Counted from the stretch's first letter, positions 7,716 through 15,633 are shown. The stretch: 15,738 nucleotides of DNA from Bacteroidaceae bacterium (GCA_016302435.1 JAEDNQ010000037.1:1-15738); one strand, 5' to 3'. Notes: generated by a model from the sequence alone, not told the origin. Program-made: numbers and translations.

Positions 7716-7868
7716 TGATATGAAGTGAAATTACAGGTGGGTTCTATAAATTTCCACCGTCAAAAGGGTTAATAATTGTGGGTGAATACTTCTTCCTATA
7801 TATGTTTGAACAAAAAGAGAGAAGGAAGACTGAGACGGGGATGCGCACTGAGGAATGCGCTGATTTTC

Positions 7869-9854
7869 CTATTGCAGCCTTTGGTTTATCATCTCCTGAA
7901 TGTCGTCCTCATCCTTGTAGTTGGCTTTGAGAGATTCGAGGGTCTGTTTGGCTTCGATGGTTCGTCCTTCAGCCTTGTAGATGTCGCTGAGAAGGATGAA
8001 GGCGCGTGCGAGCCAGTATGGACGGGCTATGCCTTTGTCGATGGCAGCGAGTATCTGCTGTTCGGCTATTTGGTATTGTCCGCCATCGTAGAGCTCCTGT
8101 GCAGCAAGCACTGGAGCCTTGGCTGCTTCTGTCTCGATGGAGTCTTGTGCAGCGGCTATGGAGTCCTGGATGGCAATGTTGGCTGCCATGTTTGCTATTT
8201 CCTCACTGGCTTTCTTGGCATATTCGCTTCCTGGATGCTTGATGATGATGGACTGGAAGAGGGCGTTGGCCTCGTCGGTGCGTCCGGAGAGGACATGTGC
8301 GCGCCCCTGTTCGAAGAGTGCCTTGGCTGAGAGGGAGGAGTTGGCATACTCTGTCTTCATGCTGTTGATGATCTCTATCTTGCGGTCGTAGTTGCCGAGG
8401 AGTCCTTCTATATATGCCTGCTGGAGCATTGAGTAGTCGCCAAGGGTATGGTCGGTGGCTTTTGCCTGTGAGTATGCTTGGTTGGCCTTGTCGTAGTCGC
8501 GCATGTTGAGATAGCTGTCGCCGAGGCGGTTGAGAGCATCGGCCTTCATGGCTGAGGAGGCATCGTCGGCCTGCACTATCTTGTCGAACTGGCTGATGGC
8601 GGCATTGTAGCGCTGGAGTTTGAAGAGGGCATAGCCAAGGCTGTAGACAGCGTAGGTGTTGTTTTTGAGATGGCCGAGCGAGGTTTGGGTGCCAAGGTTG
8701 ATGGCAGTGCTGAGGTCGTTGGCTGCAATGGCGTAGTTGCCGAGGCGGTAGTTGCAGTCTCCCTTGATGTAGTATGACTCTGCGTATGACTCTGCGTTGA
8801 GGTTGCCGAGGGCCACGGCATCGCCTGCGTAGGCGAGTGCTTTGTCTATCTTGTTGGCATTGAGAGCCTCAAAGGCAAGGTTGTAGAGCACTTTCTGCTT
8901 ATCGGCCTGTGAGTCGGCATTGGGTGTCTGGACTTTGCTGATGGCATTGAGAGCCTTGCTGTAGTCTTTCTTTGACATGTAGGCTTCGGTCAGGCACTGT
9001 GAGACGGGAGTGGCGTAGGGCGATGTGGGGAACTCGTTGAGAAACTGCTCCATGACCGCCACGGTCTTTGAGTCTGCCTTCTCGTGGAGTGTGAGGGCAT
9101 AGTTATAGAGTGCCATCTCGCGGAGGTCTTTGTCTGCGTCCATCTGTGAGGCTTTCAGGAAGGCGTCTTGGGCTTCGGCTTTGCGGATGAGCTGGAGATG
9201 GGCTATGCCTGCATGGAGCCACGCATTCTGTGCCATGGCATCGCGCTGGTCGGTGGCTGACTGAGCGAGGCTTGACGCTGCTTTCTCGAAGGCTCCCTGC
9301 TGGTAGTAGCACATGCCAAGCTTGTAGAGCGAAGCGCGTGTCTTCTCTCCTGCTTCGAGGTATTTGAGGGCTTGTTTGAGCTCGCCTTTGTCATATAGGT
9401 GTTCGCCTACGAGTCGGTACATCACTTCGTTGTAGCTGCTCATCTCGTCGGAGATGCGTGTGAGGGGATATGGCAGGGGAGTTGAGATGATGTCGCCTTC
9501 TTGACTGAGGAAGAGGTCGATGGCTTCGTCGTATCGCTGTGTCTTGATGAGCAGATTACGATGAAGGACACGGATGGCATCGCTGTAGGGAGAAACTGGG
9601 TTTTCTGCTACCCAGACTTGCATATTGTCGACAGTGGACGGGGTGTCGAGTACATAGTCACATACGAGCAAGAGCCCTTGTGCGTCCGCCAAGCGTGTGT
9701 CTTCGCCTCGCGCGTTGTCGATGAAATGGGCAAACTGTTGTTTGGCAGCCTCGTAATGACCGTCAGCAAGTGCCTTTATTGCCTCTTGTTGAGCTTGGGC
9801 AGACAAGGACATTGTGACAAGAAGGCATGTCAGGATATTGCGGTAATGTTTCAT
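7869..9854 (-). CDS. Exported tetratricopeptide-repeat protein
   Basis: A 661-residue periplasmic protein or outer-membrane-attached scaffold. The signal peptide runs to about Ala21 (SLSAQA), leaving Gln22. Helical TPR units cover most of the chain. The clearest are 23-50 (AIKALADGHYEAAKQQF), 144-200, 285-345, 359-470 (three consecutive units such as YYIKGDCNYRLGNYAIAAN and ALNRLGDSYLNMRDYDKAN), 505-550 and 586-640. An Ala/Gln/Ser-rich hinge with two QDSI copies (562-573) separates the main array from the last units. A 12-bp tandem duplication at 8772-8795 produces the doubled SYAE around 355-360. TPR solenoids bind other proteins; the adjacent beta-barrel is the natural candidate partner. 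No enzyme domain is visible. Confidence 0.88.
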   Translation of the reverse strand: MKHYRNILTCLLVTMSLSAQAQQEAIKALADGHYEAAKQQFAHFIDNARGEDTRLADAQGLLLVCDYVLDTPSTVDNMQVWVAENPVSPYSDAIRVLHRNLLIKTQRYDEAIDLFLSQEGDIISTPLPYPLTRISDEMSSYNEVMYRLVGEHLYDKGELKQALKYLEAGEKTRASLYKLGMCYYQQGAFEKAASSLAQSATDQRDAMAQNAWLHAGIAHLQLIRKAEAQDAFLKASQMDADKDLREMALYNYALTLHEKADSKTVAVMEQFLNEFPTSPYATPVSQCLTEAYMSKKDYSKALNAISKVQTPNADSQADKQKVLYNLAFEALNANKIDKALAYAGDAVALGNLNAESYAESYYIKGDCNYRLGNYAIAANDLSTAINLGTQTSLGHLKNNTYAVYSLGYALFKLQRYNAAISQFDKIVQADDASSAMKADALNRLGDSYLNMRDYDKANQAYSQAKATDHTLGDYSMLQQAYIEGLLGNYDRKIEIINSMKTEYANSSLSAKALFEQGRAHVLSGRTDEANALFQSIIIKHPGSEYAKKASEEIANMAANIAIQDSIAAAQDSIETEAAKAPVLAAQELYDGGQYQIAEQQILAAIDKGIARPYWLARAFILLSDIYKAEGRTIEAKQTLESLKANYKDEDDIQEMINQRLQ

Positions 9855-9895
9855 TGTATTGTGAGTGAATGGATTATCGGATTTGTTTACACGTC

Positions 9896-9932
9896 AACCC
9901 GACGCATGCACGAGTGATGCACGTATCGGGTT
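9896..9932. repeat. Inverted repeat, possible hairpin in the leader of the TPR gene
   Basis: AACCCGA (9896-9902) is the exact reverse complement of TCGGGTT (9926-9932). Inside it a second TGCA/TGCA pair surrounds a 7-base loop. The hairpin lies about 40 bases upstream of the TPR start codon and about 150 bases past the stop of the BspA-like gene. No T-run follows on either strand, so it is not a typical terminator. It could be a leader hairpin or an operator. Confidence 0.45.
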
Positions 9933-9993
9933 GGCATTGAGAGGTATAATAGTATTGGGGTAATAAACTTGTCGTGAATGATTGGAGCCACAT

Positions 9994-10110
9994 AAGGTCG
10001 ACTGCCCAGTAGCCTTGTTGAGGGAGGTATGGAAAACTACAGAAGGTCGACTGCCCAATAGCCTTGTTGGAGGAACTACGGAAAACTACGGAAGGTCGAC
10101 TGTCCAGTAG
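9994..10110. repeat. 49-bp tandem repeat duplicating the 3' end of the BspA-like gene
   Basis: Two full 49-base copies (9994-10042 and 10043-10091) and a third, partial copy (10092-10110) follow each other without spacer. The third copy is the coding end of the BspA-like gene (codons for YWTVDL). The core AAGGTCGACTGYCCARTAG is shared by all three. The two full copies agree at about 42 of 49 positions by my count. Because 49 is not a multiple of 3, successive copies fall in different frames. The gene stops inside the first unit, so the two full copies are mostly untranslated. Confidence 0.9.
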
Positions 10111-10919
10111 CTGTGGGTAGGTGTGATACGCCCGAATTTGCCCCACTTGGGATGATTCTTAAACTTTTGGAGTCCGGCGGCTGGCACGTTGAGTCGTGTG
10201 ACATGTATCTCGCTGAAGACATCTTCGCCAAGTTCGAATGGTTCGGTCACTCGGAGGTTGACCTCGACGAGGCTGGTGTTGACGAAGGCTCGGTCATCTA
10301 TATACTCCATAGTGGTAGGCATATTCATCTTCTGCACGATGGTGCCGTCGAAGGCTCTCTTGCCGATGCGCTTTAGTCCGTGTGGCAAATTGACTTTCTC
10401 CAGCCCCCAGCACCCCGCGAAGGCTCCTTCGGGTATTTCGGTGATGCCTTTGGGCAGGACTATGGAGGTGAGTTTCTTGCATGTCCGGAAGGCGTACGGG
10501 GCTATTGTCGTTGTTTGCTGCGGCAGACGGAACTCGCCTTTCTTGCCTGGAGGGCAGATGAGCAGTGTCTTGGTGTCTTTGGTATATAGTGCGCCATCGA
10601 TGGATGTGAAGTGGGGATTGTCGGGATGTACTTCTATGGTAGTGAGTTTGAAGCAGTGGTCGAAGACGTTGACACCGATGGAGTCTACACTGGCAGGGAT
10701 AGTGATGGAAGTGAGTTCGGTACTCTTATAGTAGGCGGAGTCGGGTATGACGGTCTGTCCATCGCTGATCAGTTCGGAGATGGTGCTATCTGATGTGGAT
10801 ATATGGCTGGGCTGTTCAGACTGTGGCTGAACGCTGCTGGTTGTGCCTGCCATCTGCGCATAAGTGAGCTGGGGCAGGGCTGATGCCATAGCTACTAAGA
10901 TGTATATCAATTTTTTCAT
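10086..10919 (-). CDS. BspA-like leucine-rich-repeat surface protein
   Basis: A 277-residue exported protein with a signal peptide ending in LTYA (Ala21), leaving Gln22. A Ser/Thr/Gln-rich spacer (about 24-55) precedes LRR_5-type repeats from about 56 to 245. Each is built on the pattern L-xx-I-x-(I/L)-P-xx-(I/V)-xx-I-xxx-A-F-xx-C, for example 66-90, 148-170, 172-195 and 196-212. This is the repeat class of BspA from Tannerella forsythia and of many Bacteroidales and Prevotella surface proteins implicated in adhesion. It is short, and I see no CTD sorting domain, so cell attachment is not explained. The C-terminal residues YWTVDLP are encoded by the first unit of a 49-bp tandem repeat that continues beyond the stop. 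It lies 65 bases downstream of the OmpA-family gene, probably in the same transcript. Confidence 0.87.
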   Translation of the reverse strand: MKKLIYILVAMASALPQLTYAQMAGTTSSVQPQSEQPSHISTSDSTISELISDGQTVIPDSAYYKSTELTSITIPASVDSIGVNVFDHCFKLTTIEVHPDNPHFTSIDGALYTKDTKTLLICPPGKKGEFRLPQQTTTIAPYAFRTCKKLTSIVLPKGITEIPEGAFAGCWGLEKVNLPHGLKRIGKRAFDGTIVQKMNMPTTMEYIDDRAFVNTSLVEVNLRVTEPFELGEDVFSEIHVTRLNVPAAGLQKFKNHPKWGKFGRITPTHSYWTVDLP

Positions 10920-10984
10920 AAGTAAGGGTCTTCTTTTATGTTAATGTATGAGATGGTAAGCAATAGAGATTCAGTACGGAATGG

Positions 10985-12361
10985 CTACTCCTCGCCTGTG
11001 TCTTCAGATTCAAGAAGTTGGCTGTCTCCTCCGTTGCGGTCGAGGAAGAAGATGACGGCACGGTTCCATTCGTTGACTTGGTCGTAGGGCTGCACGGTGT
11101 CTCCCTTGAAGTCGATGCGGAGGCGCTCCTTGGGCACTTTGAACTCATCGACGAGCATGTCGTAGACGGCTTGAGCTCTTTTCTGCGACAGGCGCAGGTT
11201 ATAGGCTGGATAGGCTGTCTCGATGTCGGCATATCCTGTGACAATGAGGTTGATGTCTGGGTGTGTGGCAAGGAAGTTGGCGACGCTCTTGAGGTTTTTC
11301 TTCTGTGCGTCGGTGATGTAGTAGCGGTCGACGTAGAAGGAGATGGTGGTCTGGAGGGCTTCGCTGAGTCTAACTTTTTCGTAGATTTCAGGCATCATCA
11401 TGTTGGCATCGTTGAGTTTTTCGTTTGCGTCGCCTGCCATCTGTGCGAGTCTGGCAAGGACGTCTGACTCAAGGTGCTTTACATAATGGAATCGGCGGCG
11501 ACCATGGGAGTCCTTAAGGTGGAATTGGGCTCCGATGAGGACATCGACATAGGTGTCGTAGACACGATCGTATTCATGACCGTTGTAGCGGTCGTCGGTA
11601 CCATTGAGGGTGACTTCTGCTGTGATGTCCCACGCATTGCTGAGTTTGTATCGTCCCTGAAAGCCCACATGCGCGGCAAAGTAGTTGGCAGACTCGGTAT
11701 TGACCGGGTATTTGAACGCCTGGGTGGCATTGCCATCGTTGCTGACATATTTAACGCCATCGGACCAAGCCTTGAGTTTATCTTTCTCAAAGCCATAAGA
11801 GCGGTTGTAGCCGAGGCCTATGATGCCGACGAGATTGAACTTGCGGTCTTCCTTGTATTTGAAGACGACATTGGTGAAGTTGACCAGTGCGTCGAAATAG
11901 CCGGCAAAGACGGTGAACTTATAGTTGCCAAATGGGTATCTCTCTCCTGCAGCAGGATTCCATCCTACAGCAGGAAGGTCGCAAAGCTCCCAGTCGGCGC
12001 GTCCTACCTGAGGGCGGACTCCTGCTGTGAGTCGGAGTCCGAATGTTGGGAAGAGCCACTTGCCTATACCGATGGTGAAGCTGGGGCGCATGTTGGAGAA
12101 GAAATTGCCTGTACGGGTGTTTTCAGACATGGAGTGACTGATGCCGACCTGTGCGAGCAAGAAGATGTTGTCCGTGATCTTGTAGTCGTAGAGATAGGCG
12201 TACTCATCGTAGTAGAGGCTGTCATCTACAAGTTCGATACGTTTCTTGTCCTTGCCTGTAGATGTGAAGTCATCGCCGTCGTCAGCAGTGTCATTCTGTG
12301 ACCATGCAGACGTTGTGACGGTGAGGAGCAGTATATATATCAGAAGCCTTTTTATTGTCAT
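10985..12361 (-). CDS. OmpA-family outer-membrane protein
   Basis: A 458-residue exported protein with a signal peptide ending SAWS (Ser21), leaving Gln22. A membrane beta-barrel-like region (about 62-285) has alternating strands ending in aromatic residues. A short helical linker (about 296-330) leads to an OmpA-type peptidoglycan-binding domain (about 335-440). That domain carries the key segment TGYADIETAYPAYNLRLSQKRA (375-396, split by a short insertion typical of the Bacteroidetes version). Within it Asp379 and Arg395 sit where the diaminopimelate-binding pair is expected, and NRAV (433-436) closes the motif. The protein should tether the outer membrane to the cell wall. A polar acidic tail follows (443-458). 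The upstream neighbour encodes a related protein with a degenerate version of the same domain, which suggests tandem duplication. Confidence 0.9.
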   Translation of the reverse strand: MTIKRLLIYILLLTVTTSAWSQNDTADDGDDFTSTGKDKKRIELVDDSLYYDEYAYLYDYKITDNIFLLAQVGISHSMSENTRTGNFFSNMRPSFTIGIGKWLFPTFGLRLTAGVRPQVGRADWELCDLPAVGWNPAAGERYPFGNYKFTVFAGYFDALVNFTNVVFKYKEDRKFNLVGIIGLGYNRSYGFEKDKLKAWSDGVKYVSNDGNATQAFKYPVNTESANYFAAHVGFQGRYKLSNAWDITAEVTLNGTDDRYNGHEYDRVYDTYVDVLIGAQFHLKDSHGRRRFHYVKHLESDVLARLAQMAGDANEKLNDANMMMPEIYEKVRLSEALQTTISFYVDRYYITDAQKKNLKSVANFLATHPDINLIVTGYADIETAYPAYNLRLSQKRAQAVYDMLVDEFKVPKERLRIDFKGDTVQPYDQVNEWNRAVIFFLDRNGGDSQLLESEDTGEE

Positions 12362-12527
12362 CTTTCGAAGGGCGTATTGTTATTAATTTTGGGTGTATAT
12401 TTTTGCGGTGCTACCTATTGAGATGTCGGCAATGGGGGTGTGTCGCATGTTGTTCCTCATTGCAGGTGTAACAGCTTCGCTATGTGAGCATGCCGCTTGT
12501 TGGGGCAGACTCATAACAGCGGAGGGG

Positions 12528-13748
12528 CTAATCGTTTATGATGCACTCTATGTAATTGTAACTTGTCTGTATGTCTTTTTCGTTGGCGAAGACTCTTATC
12601 TTGTGGACAGGAATCTCGTATCTCTCTGTCAGTATGTTGACTATTTCTTTGACTCTGCGGCGGAAGAGGCGGTCGTCGACGCCTGAGCTGTTGGTGATGA
12701 AGATAAGGCTCTTGGTGTCTCGCGACCATGCGAGGGCTGTAGTGTAGAGGTTGGTCTGCTGCAGACGGTCTACTTCAGCCTGTCCCTCGTCGAAGGCTAT
12801 GAGCGTATAGATGACTTTGGTATCAACATCAATGGTGTCTGCCATGTCTTCAAGGTCTTTCAGTCGTTTGTTGGTCTTGTCGCGCAGGTCGCCTATCTCT
12901 TTGAGTCGCTGGCGATAAACGGTCATATCGTGGCGAGGATAGTAGAAACCAGGGGCTTGACCTCCCTTGTTGTTGAAGCGGTATTTGATGCCGACTTGAA
13001 AATCCACGTGTCCATCCCATGTGTTTTCGGATGTTGGGTTGCTGTCGTAGGAGTTGTCGAGCAAGCTTCCTACGGCTTCTACGCAGAGACTCCAGTTGCG
13101 CGAGAGGTAGAAGGCTGAAGCAAGTCCGGCGCGGATATTGACAAGGGAGTGCTGGCGGTTGTCATATTTGTCGTTATTGTGCACCTGCTGTCCATGGCTG
13201 TTGTCCATGTCACCTACGAAGTCTCCGGTGGTGTAATTGCGAGAGACTGAACCTCCGACTCCCACGATGCCGTAGAAGTGGAACTTGCGGTTCTCGCGGA
13301 ATCCAAGGATGAGGTTGGTGAAGTTGAGCATGTAGTCGACATTGAGTCCGTAGGAGTTCCACTTGTAGCGCTTATGGTTGAAGGCTGCCATCTCGTCGGT
13401 GAACTGATTGTCGGTGACACCTGTGTTGCGCACGTAGTTGAGCTGGAGTCTGACGGAGCTGAGCGGGGTGACATCTTTGCCCAATGTAATGGCTGAGGTC
13501 ACTCCTTTGTTGCGGAAGAAGGATATGTGGGACATGTCGCTACCCCAGTTGGTAGAGAAGCCACCATAAAGGGCTAAAGACCAGTTATCAACAAAACTGC
13601 TGTTGGCCACGTAGCTCTTCTCAACGAGTGGAACGCCCATTTCGTCGAGTATCTGTATGATGGAGTCGTTGTCTCGGTTGCGCTGTGCCGAGGCTGACAT
13701 TGCCACACACAGAGTAAGTAATGCCGTAAGATTTGTCTTAATGTTCAT
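12528..13748 (-). CDS. OmpA-like outer-membrane protein with degenerate C-terminal domain
   Basis: A 406-residue exported protein with signal peptide ending SASA (Ala21), leaving Gln22. The barrel-like region (about 55-258) resembles that of the downstream OmpA-family protein; compare LNFTNLILGFRENRKFHFYG (141-160) with its VNFTNVVFKYKEDRKFNLVG (160-179). A charged, probably coiled-coil stretch (about 272-305) follows. The C-terminal 95 residues keep the pattern of an OmpA domain (VIYTLIAFDEG, then LIFITNSSGVDD, then RLFRRRVKEIVNIL). They lack the NxxLSxxRA sequence, and the expected Asp is replaced within a shortened loop. It is best read as a paralogue that has lost canonical peptidoglycan binding or gained another ligand. 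It lies 49 bases after the FlaA1-type gene. Confidence 0.82.
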   Translation of the reverse strand: MNIKTNLTALLTLCVAMSASAQRNRDNDSIIQILDEMGVPLVEKSYVANSSFVDNWSLALYGGFSTNWGSDMSHISFFRNKGVTSAITLGKDVTPLSSVRLQLNYVRNTGVTDNQFTDEMAAFNHKRYKWNSYGLNVDYMLNFTNLILGFRENRKFHFYGIVGVGGSVSRNYTTGDFVGDMDNSHGQQVHNNDKYDNRQHSLVNIRAGLASAFYLSRNWSLCVEAVGSLLDNSYDSNPTSENTWDGHVDFQVGIKYRFNNKGGQAPGFYYPRHDMTVYRQRLKEIGDLRDKTNKRLKDLEDMADTIDVDTKVIYTLIAFDEGQAEVDRLQQTNLYTTALAWSRDTKSLIFITNSSGVDDRLFRRRVKEIVNILTERYEIPVHKIRVFANEKDIQTSYNYIECIIND

Positions 13749-13797
13749 ATTTATTTATAAAACTTCATTTTCGTGGTTATTACCGATGGTACTTGGG

Positions 13798-15417
13798 CTA
13801 TCGTTTCAGTTCTTTGTCTATGATTTCATATTTGGAGTTGTTGCTCTTGAACTCAGGAACCATTAGCTTCATCATCTTGACTACCTTCATGTCGTCGTAT
13901 GTGCGACTGACTGTAGCCAGTTGGTCTATCTGCTGGCAGACGACCTCATAGTCGTTGGAGAGCACCTTGGCCACCCTTATCTTCGGATTGTCGGTAGGCA
14001 GTTCTTCTTCGCCCTTGATGAGGACTTCCTCGTAGAGCTTCTCTCCCTGGCGTAGTCCTGTGAACTTTATCTTGACATCTCGTCGTCCGCTATGGACGAT
14101 GAGTTTGCGTGCCAAGTCGACAATCTTGACTGGGCGGCCCATGTCGAAGACAAAGACTTCTCCTCCCTTGCCCATAGTGCCAGCTTCGAGGACGAGAGCA
14201 CAGGCTTCGGGTATGAGCATGAAGTAGCGTATGATGTCAGGATGTGCCACTGTAACGGGTCCGCCCAATTCTATCTGCTTCTTGAAGAGTGGGATGACGG
14301 AACCATTGGAGCCGAGGACATTGCCAAAGCGCGTGGTGACAAACTGTGTGTGTTCGGCCTTGTCTTTTTGCTGTAGCTGGTATGCATTGAGGCTCTGGAC
14401 ATACATCTCGCATATTCGCTTGGAGCATCCCATGACGTTTGTCGGGTTGACGGCCTTGTCGGTTGATATCATCACAAACTTCTTGACTTTGTATTCTACA
14501 GCGAGGTCGGCCATGATGCGTGTGCCGAGGACATTGTTGAGGATAGCGGAACTGGGGTCTGCCTCCATCATGGGCACGTGCTTGTAGGCAGCAGCGTGGA
14601 AAACGTAGTCGGGACGGTATTTCTCAAAGACTTGGCGCATGCGCCCTTCGTTGGTGATGGTCGTGACGAGATATTCGGTAGGGATGAATTCCCAGTCGCT
14701 TTTCATCTCAAGCTTGAGGTCGTGCATAGGTGTCTCAGCCTGGTCGATAAGGACGAGGGCTCGAGGTGTGTAGGAGGCTATCTGCCTTGCCATCTCGCTT
14801 CCTATGCTGCCTGCCGCTCCTGTAATGAGGACACACTTGCCAGAGATCAGCTCACCTATCTTGGCCATGTTGACCTGTATCTCGCTGCGTGGCAAGAGTT
14901 CTACTTCTTCTCTCACATTATGCCTTACCATATCAAAGATGCTGCGCGCCACTACTCTCCATGAGGTAAGCAGGACTATGGCACAGACGGCCGTGAGCAC
15001 AAAGACACGGTAGGGCACATCTTCTGTGAATGGAAGGAGGTTGACTGCCCATCGGAGTGCTAAACATAGTCCCGAGCCAAGAAGGACGGCAAACGAAGTG
15101 CGGGAGAGGTCTTTAAACTCCAGCACCCTGGAAACGTCAGCGTAGGTGTGGAACACCCTCATGCCTACACAGTAGAATATCATATCAATCACGAATGTGT
15201 AGAGCATGTAGGAACCATTGCGTACGAGTTCAGCAGGTCCGTAGACCAAGCAATACATTATCACCATCGAGGTGAAGATGATGGAAAGGTCTATGATGCT
15301 GACAGCCCAAAAAGGCAGAGCTTCGCGTGAGAAGTACCATTTTTCGAGCTTATGAATGATTTCTTTAACTGACTTATGCATAATTGTAGCATTGGGTGTT
15401 GGAGATGCGCTATACAT
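13798..15417 (-). CDS. Membrane-anchored FlaA1/CapD-type nucleotide-sugar dehydratase/epimerase
   Basis: A 539-residue inner-membrane protein with about four membrane segments (36-58, 68-86, 106-124, 136-156) and a cytoplasmic extended SDR domain (about 190-470). The NAD-binding motif is TGAAGSIGSE (199-208). The catalytic region STDKAVNPTNVMGCSKR (318-334) has the Ser/Met/Lys type seen in FlaA1, PglF and WbpM, which are UDP-GlcNAc 4,6-dehydratases or C5 epimerases feeding surface polysaccharide and glycoprotein sugars. The CoA-binding-like domain (about 110 residues) normally found between membrane segments and SDR domain in PglF/WbpM is absent: the chain passes from the last membrane segment to LLPRSEIQVNMAKIGEL in about 20 residues. 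The start is uncertain: ATG at 15417 gives a 12-residue leader, and ATG at 15381 (MHKSVKE) would also fit. It heads the long envelope-gene run. Confidence 0.88.
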   Translation of the reverse strand: MYSASPTPNATIMHKSVKEIIHKLEKWYFSREALPFWAVSIIDLSIIFTSMVIMYCLVYGPAELVRNGSYMLYTFVIDMIFYCVGMRVFHTYADVSRVLEFKDLSRTSFAVLLGSGLCLALRWAVNLLPFTEDVPYRVFVLTAVCAIVLLTSWRVVARSIFDMVRHNVREEVELLPRSEIQVNMAKIGELISGKCVLITGAAGSIGSEMARQIASYTPRALVLIDQAETPMHDLKLEMKSDWEFIPTEYLVTTITNEGRMRQVFEKYRPDYVFHAAAYKHVPMMEADPSSAILNNVLGTRIMADLAVEYKVKKFVMISTDKAVNPTNVMGCSKRICEMYVQSLNAYQLQQKDKAEHTQFVTTRFGNVLGSNGSVIPLFKKQIELGGPVTVAHPDIIRYFMLIPEACALVLEAGTMGKGGEVFVFDMGRPVKIVDLARKLIVHSGRRDVKIKFTGLRQGEKLYEEVLIKGEEELPTDNPKIRVAKVLSNDYEVVCQQIDQLATVSRTYDDMKVVKMMKLMVPEFKSNNSKYEIIDKELKR

Positions 15418-15552
15418 TGTCTTTCGAAGGTTGGCAGGCTCCGTCTAATCATTCTCGGGACGATGTATGTCTGAGAAACAATGTGTCAGAAGGCTGCATG
15501 TGCTGTGCAGATTTAAAGAGGAGCGTGCACATTATCTATTGAAAAGGACGTG

Positions 15553-15560
15553 CAAAGGTA
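15553..15560 (-). promoter_or_regulatory. Putative -7 promoter box upstream of the envelope-gene run
   Basis: The minus strand reads TACCTTTG, an exact match to TAnnTTTG and identical to the -7 box of the M28 gene. A TTG occurs only 15 bases upstream rather than about 19-20, so the -33 element is weak or absent. Transcription would begin near 15545. Confidence 0.5.
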
Positions 15561-15615
15561 CAAAAATCCATGATACAATGTTGTTTTTTGTTCAAGAATC
15601 TATGGAAAATGGCAT

Positions 15616-15633
15616 AAAAAAGTCTTCAAGACT
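15616..15633 (-). terminator. Weak intrinsic terminator before the FlaA1-type gene
   Basis: On the minus strand a small hairpin built from AGTCT-TGA-AGACT (15621-15633) is followed by six T. The stem is short (5 bp), so it is only suggestive. Its position, past the stop of a possible upstream gene and before the -7 box, is what a gene boundary would need. Confidence 0.35.

Noticed and set aside
7736..7758. GGTGG/CCACC inverted repeat in the leader of the barrel gene, considered as a riboswitch or operator
   Set aside because: It is five base pairs around a long loop with no conserved core of a known riboswitch; chance is sufficient.
7843..7860. Hairpin GCGCA/TGCGC just past the TPR gene stop, considered as a terminator
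   Set aside because: The stem is only 5 bp with an 8-base loop, and no T-run follows on the minus strand.
9874..10146. Minus-strand frame of 90 codons overlapping the 49-bp repeats
   Set aside because: It overlaps the end of the BspA-like gene in another frame, and its open length arises from the frame-shifting repeat copies. There is no sign it is translated.
11474..12301. Plus-strand open frame of 275 codons opposite the OmpA-family gene
   Set aside because: It is the longest antisense frame in the window, rich in Val/Glu/Asp, as produced by complementing a biased coding strand. No recognisable domain, promoter or terminator supports it.
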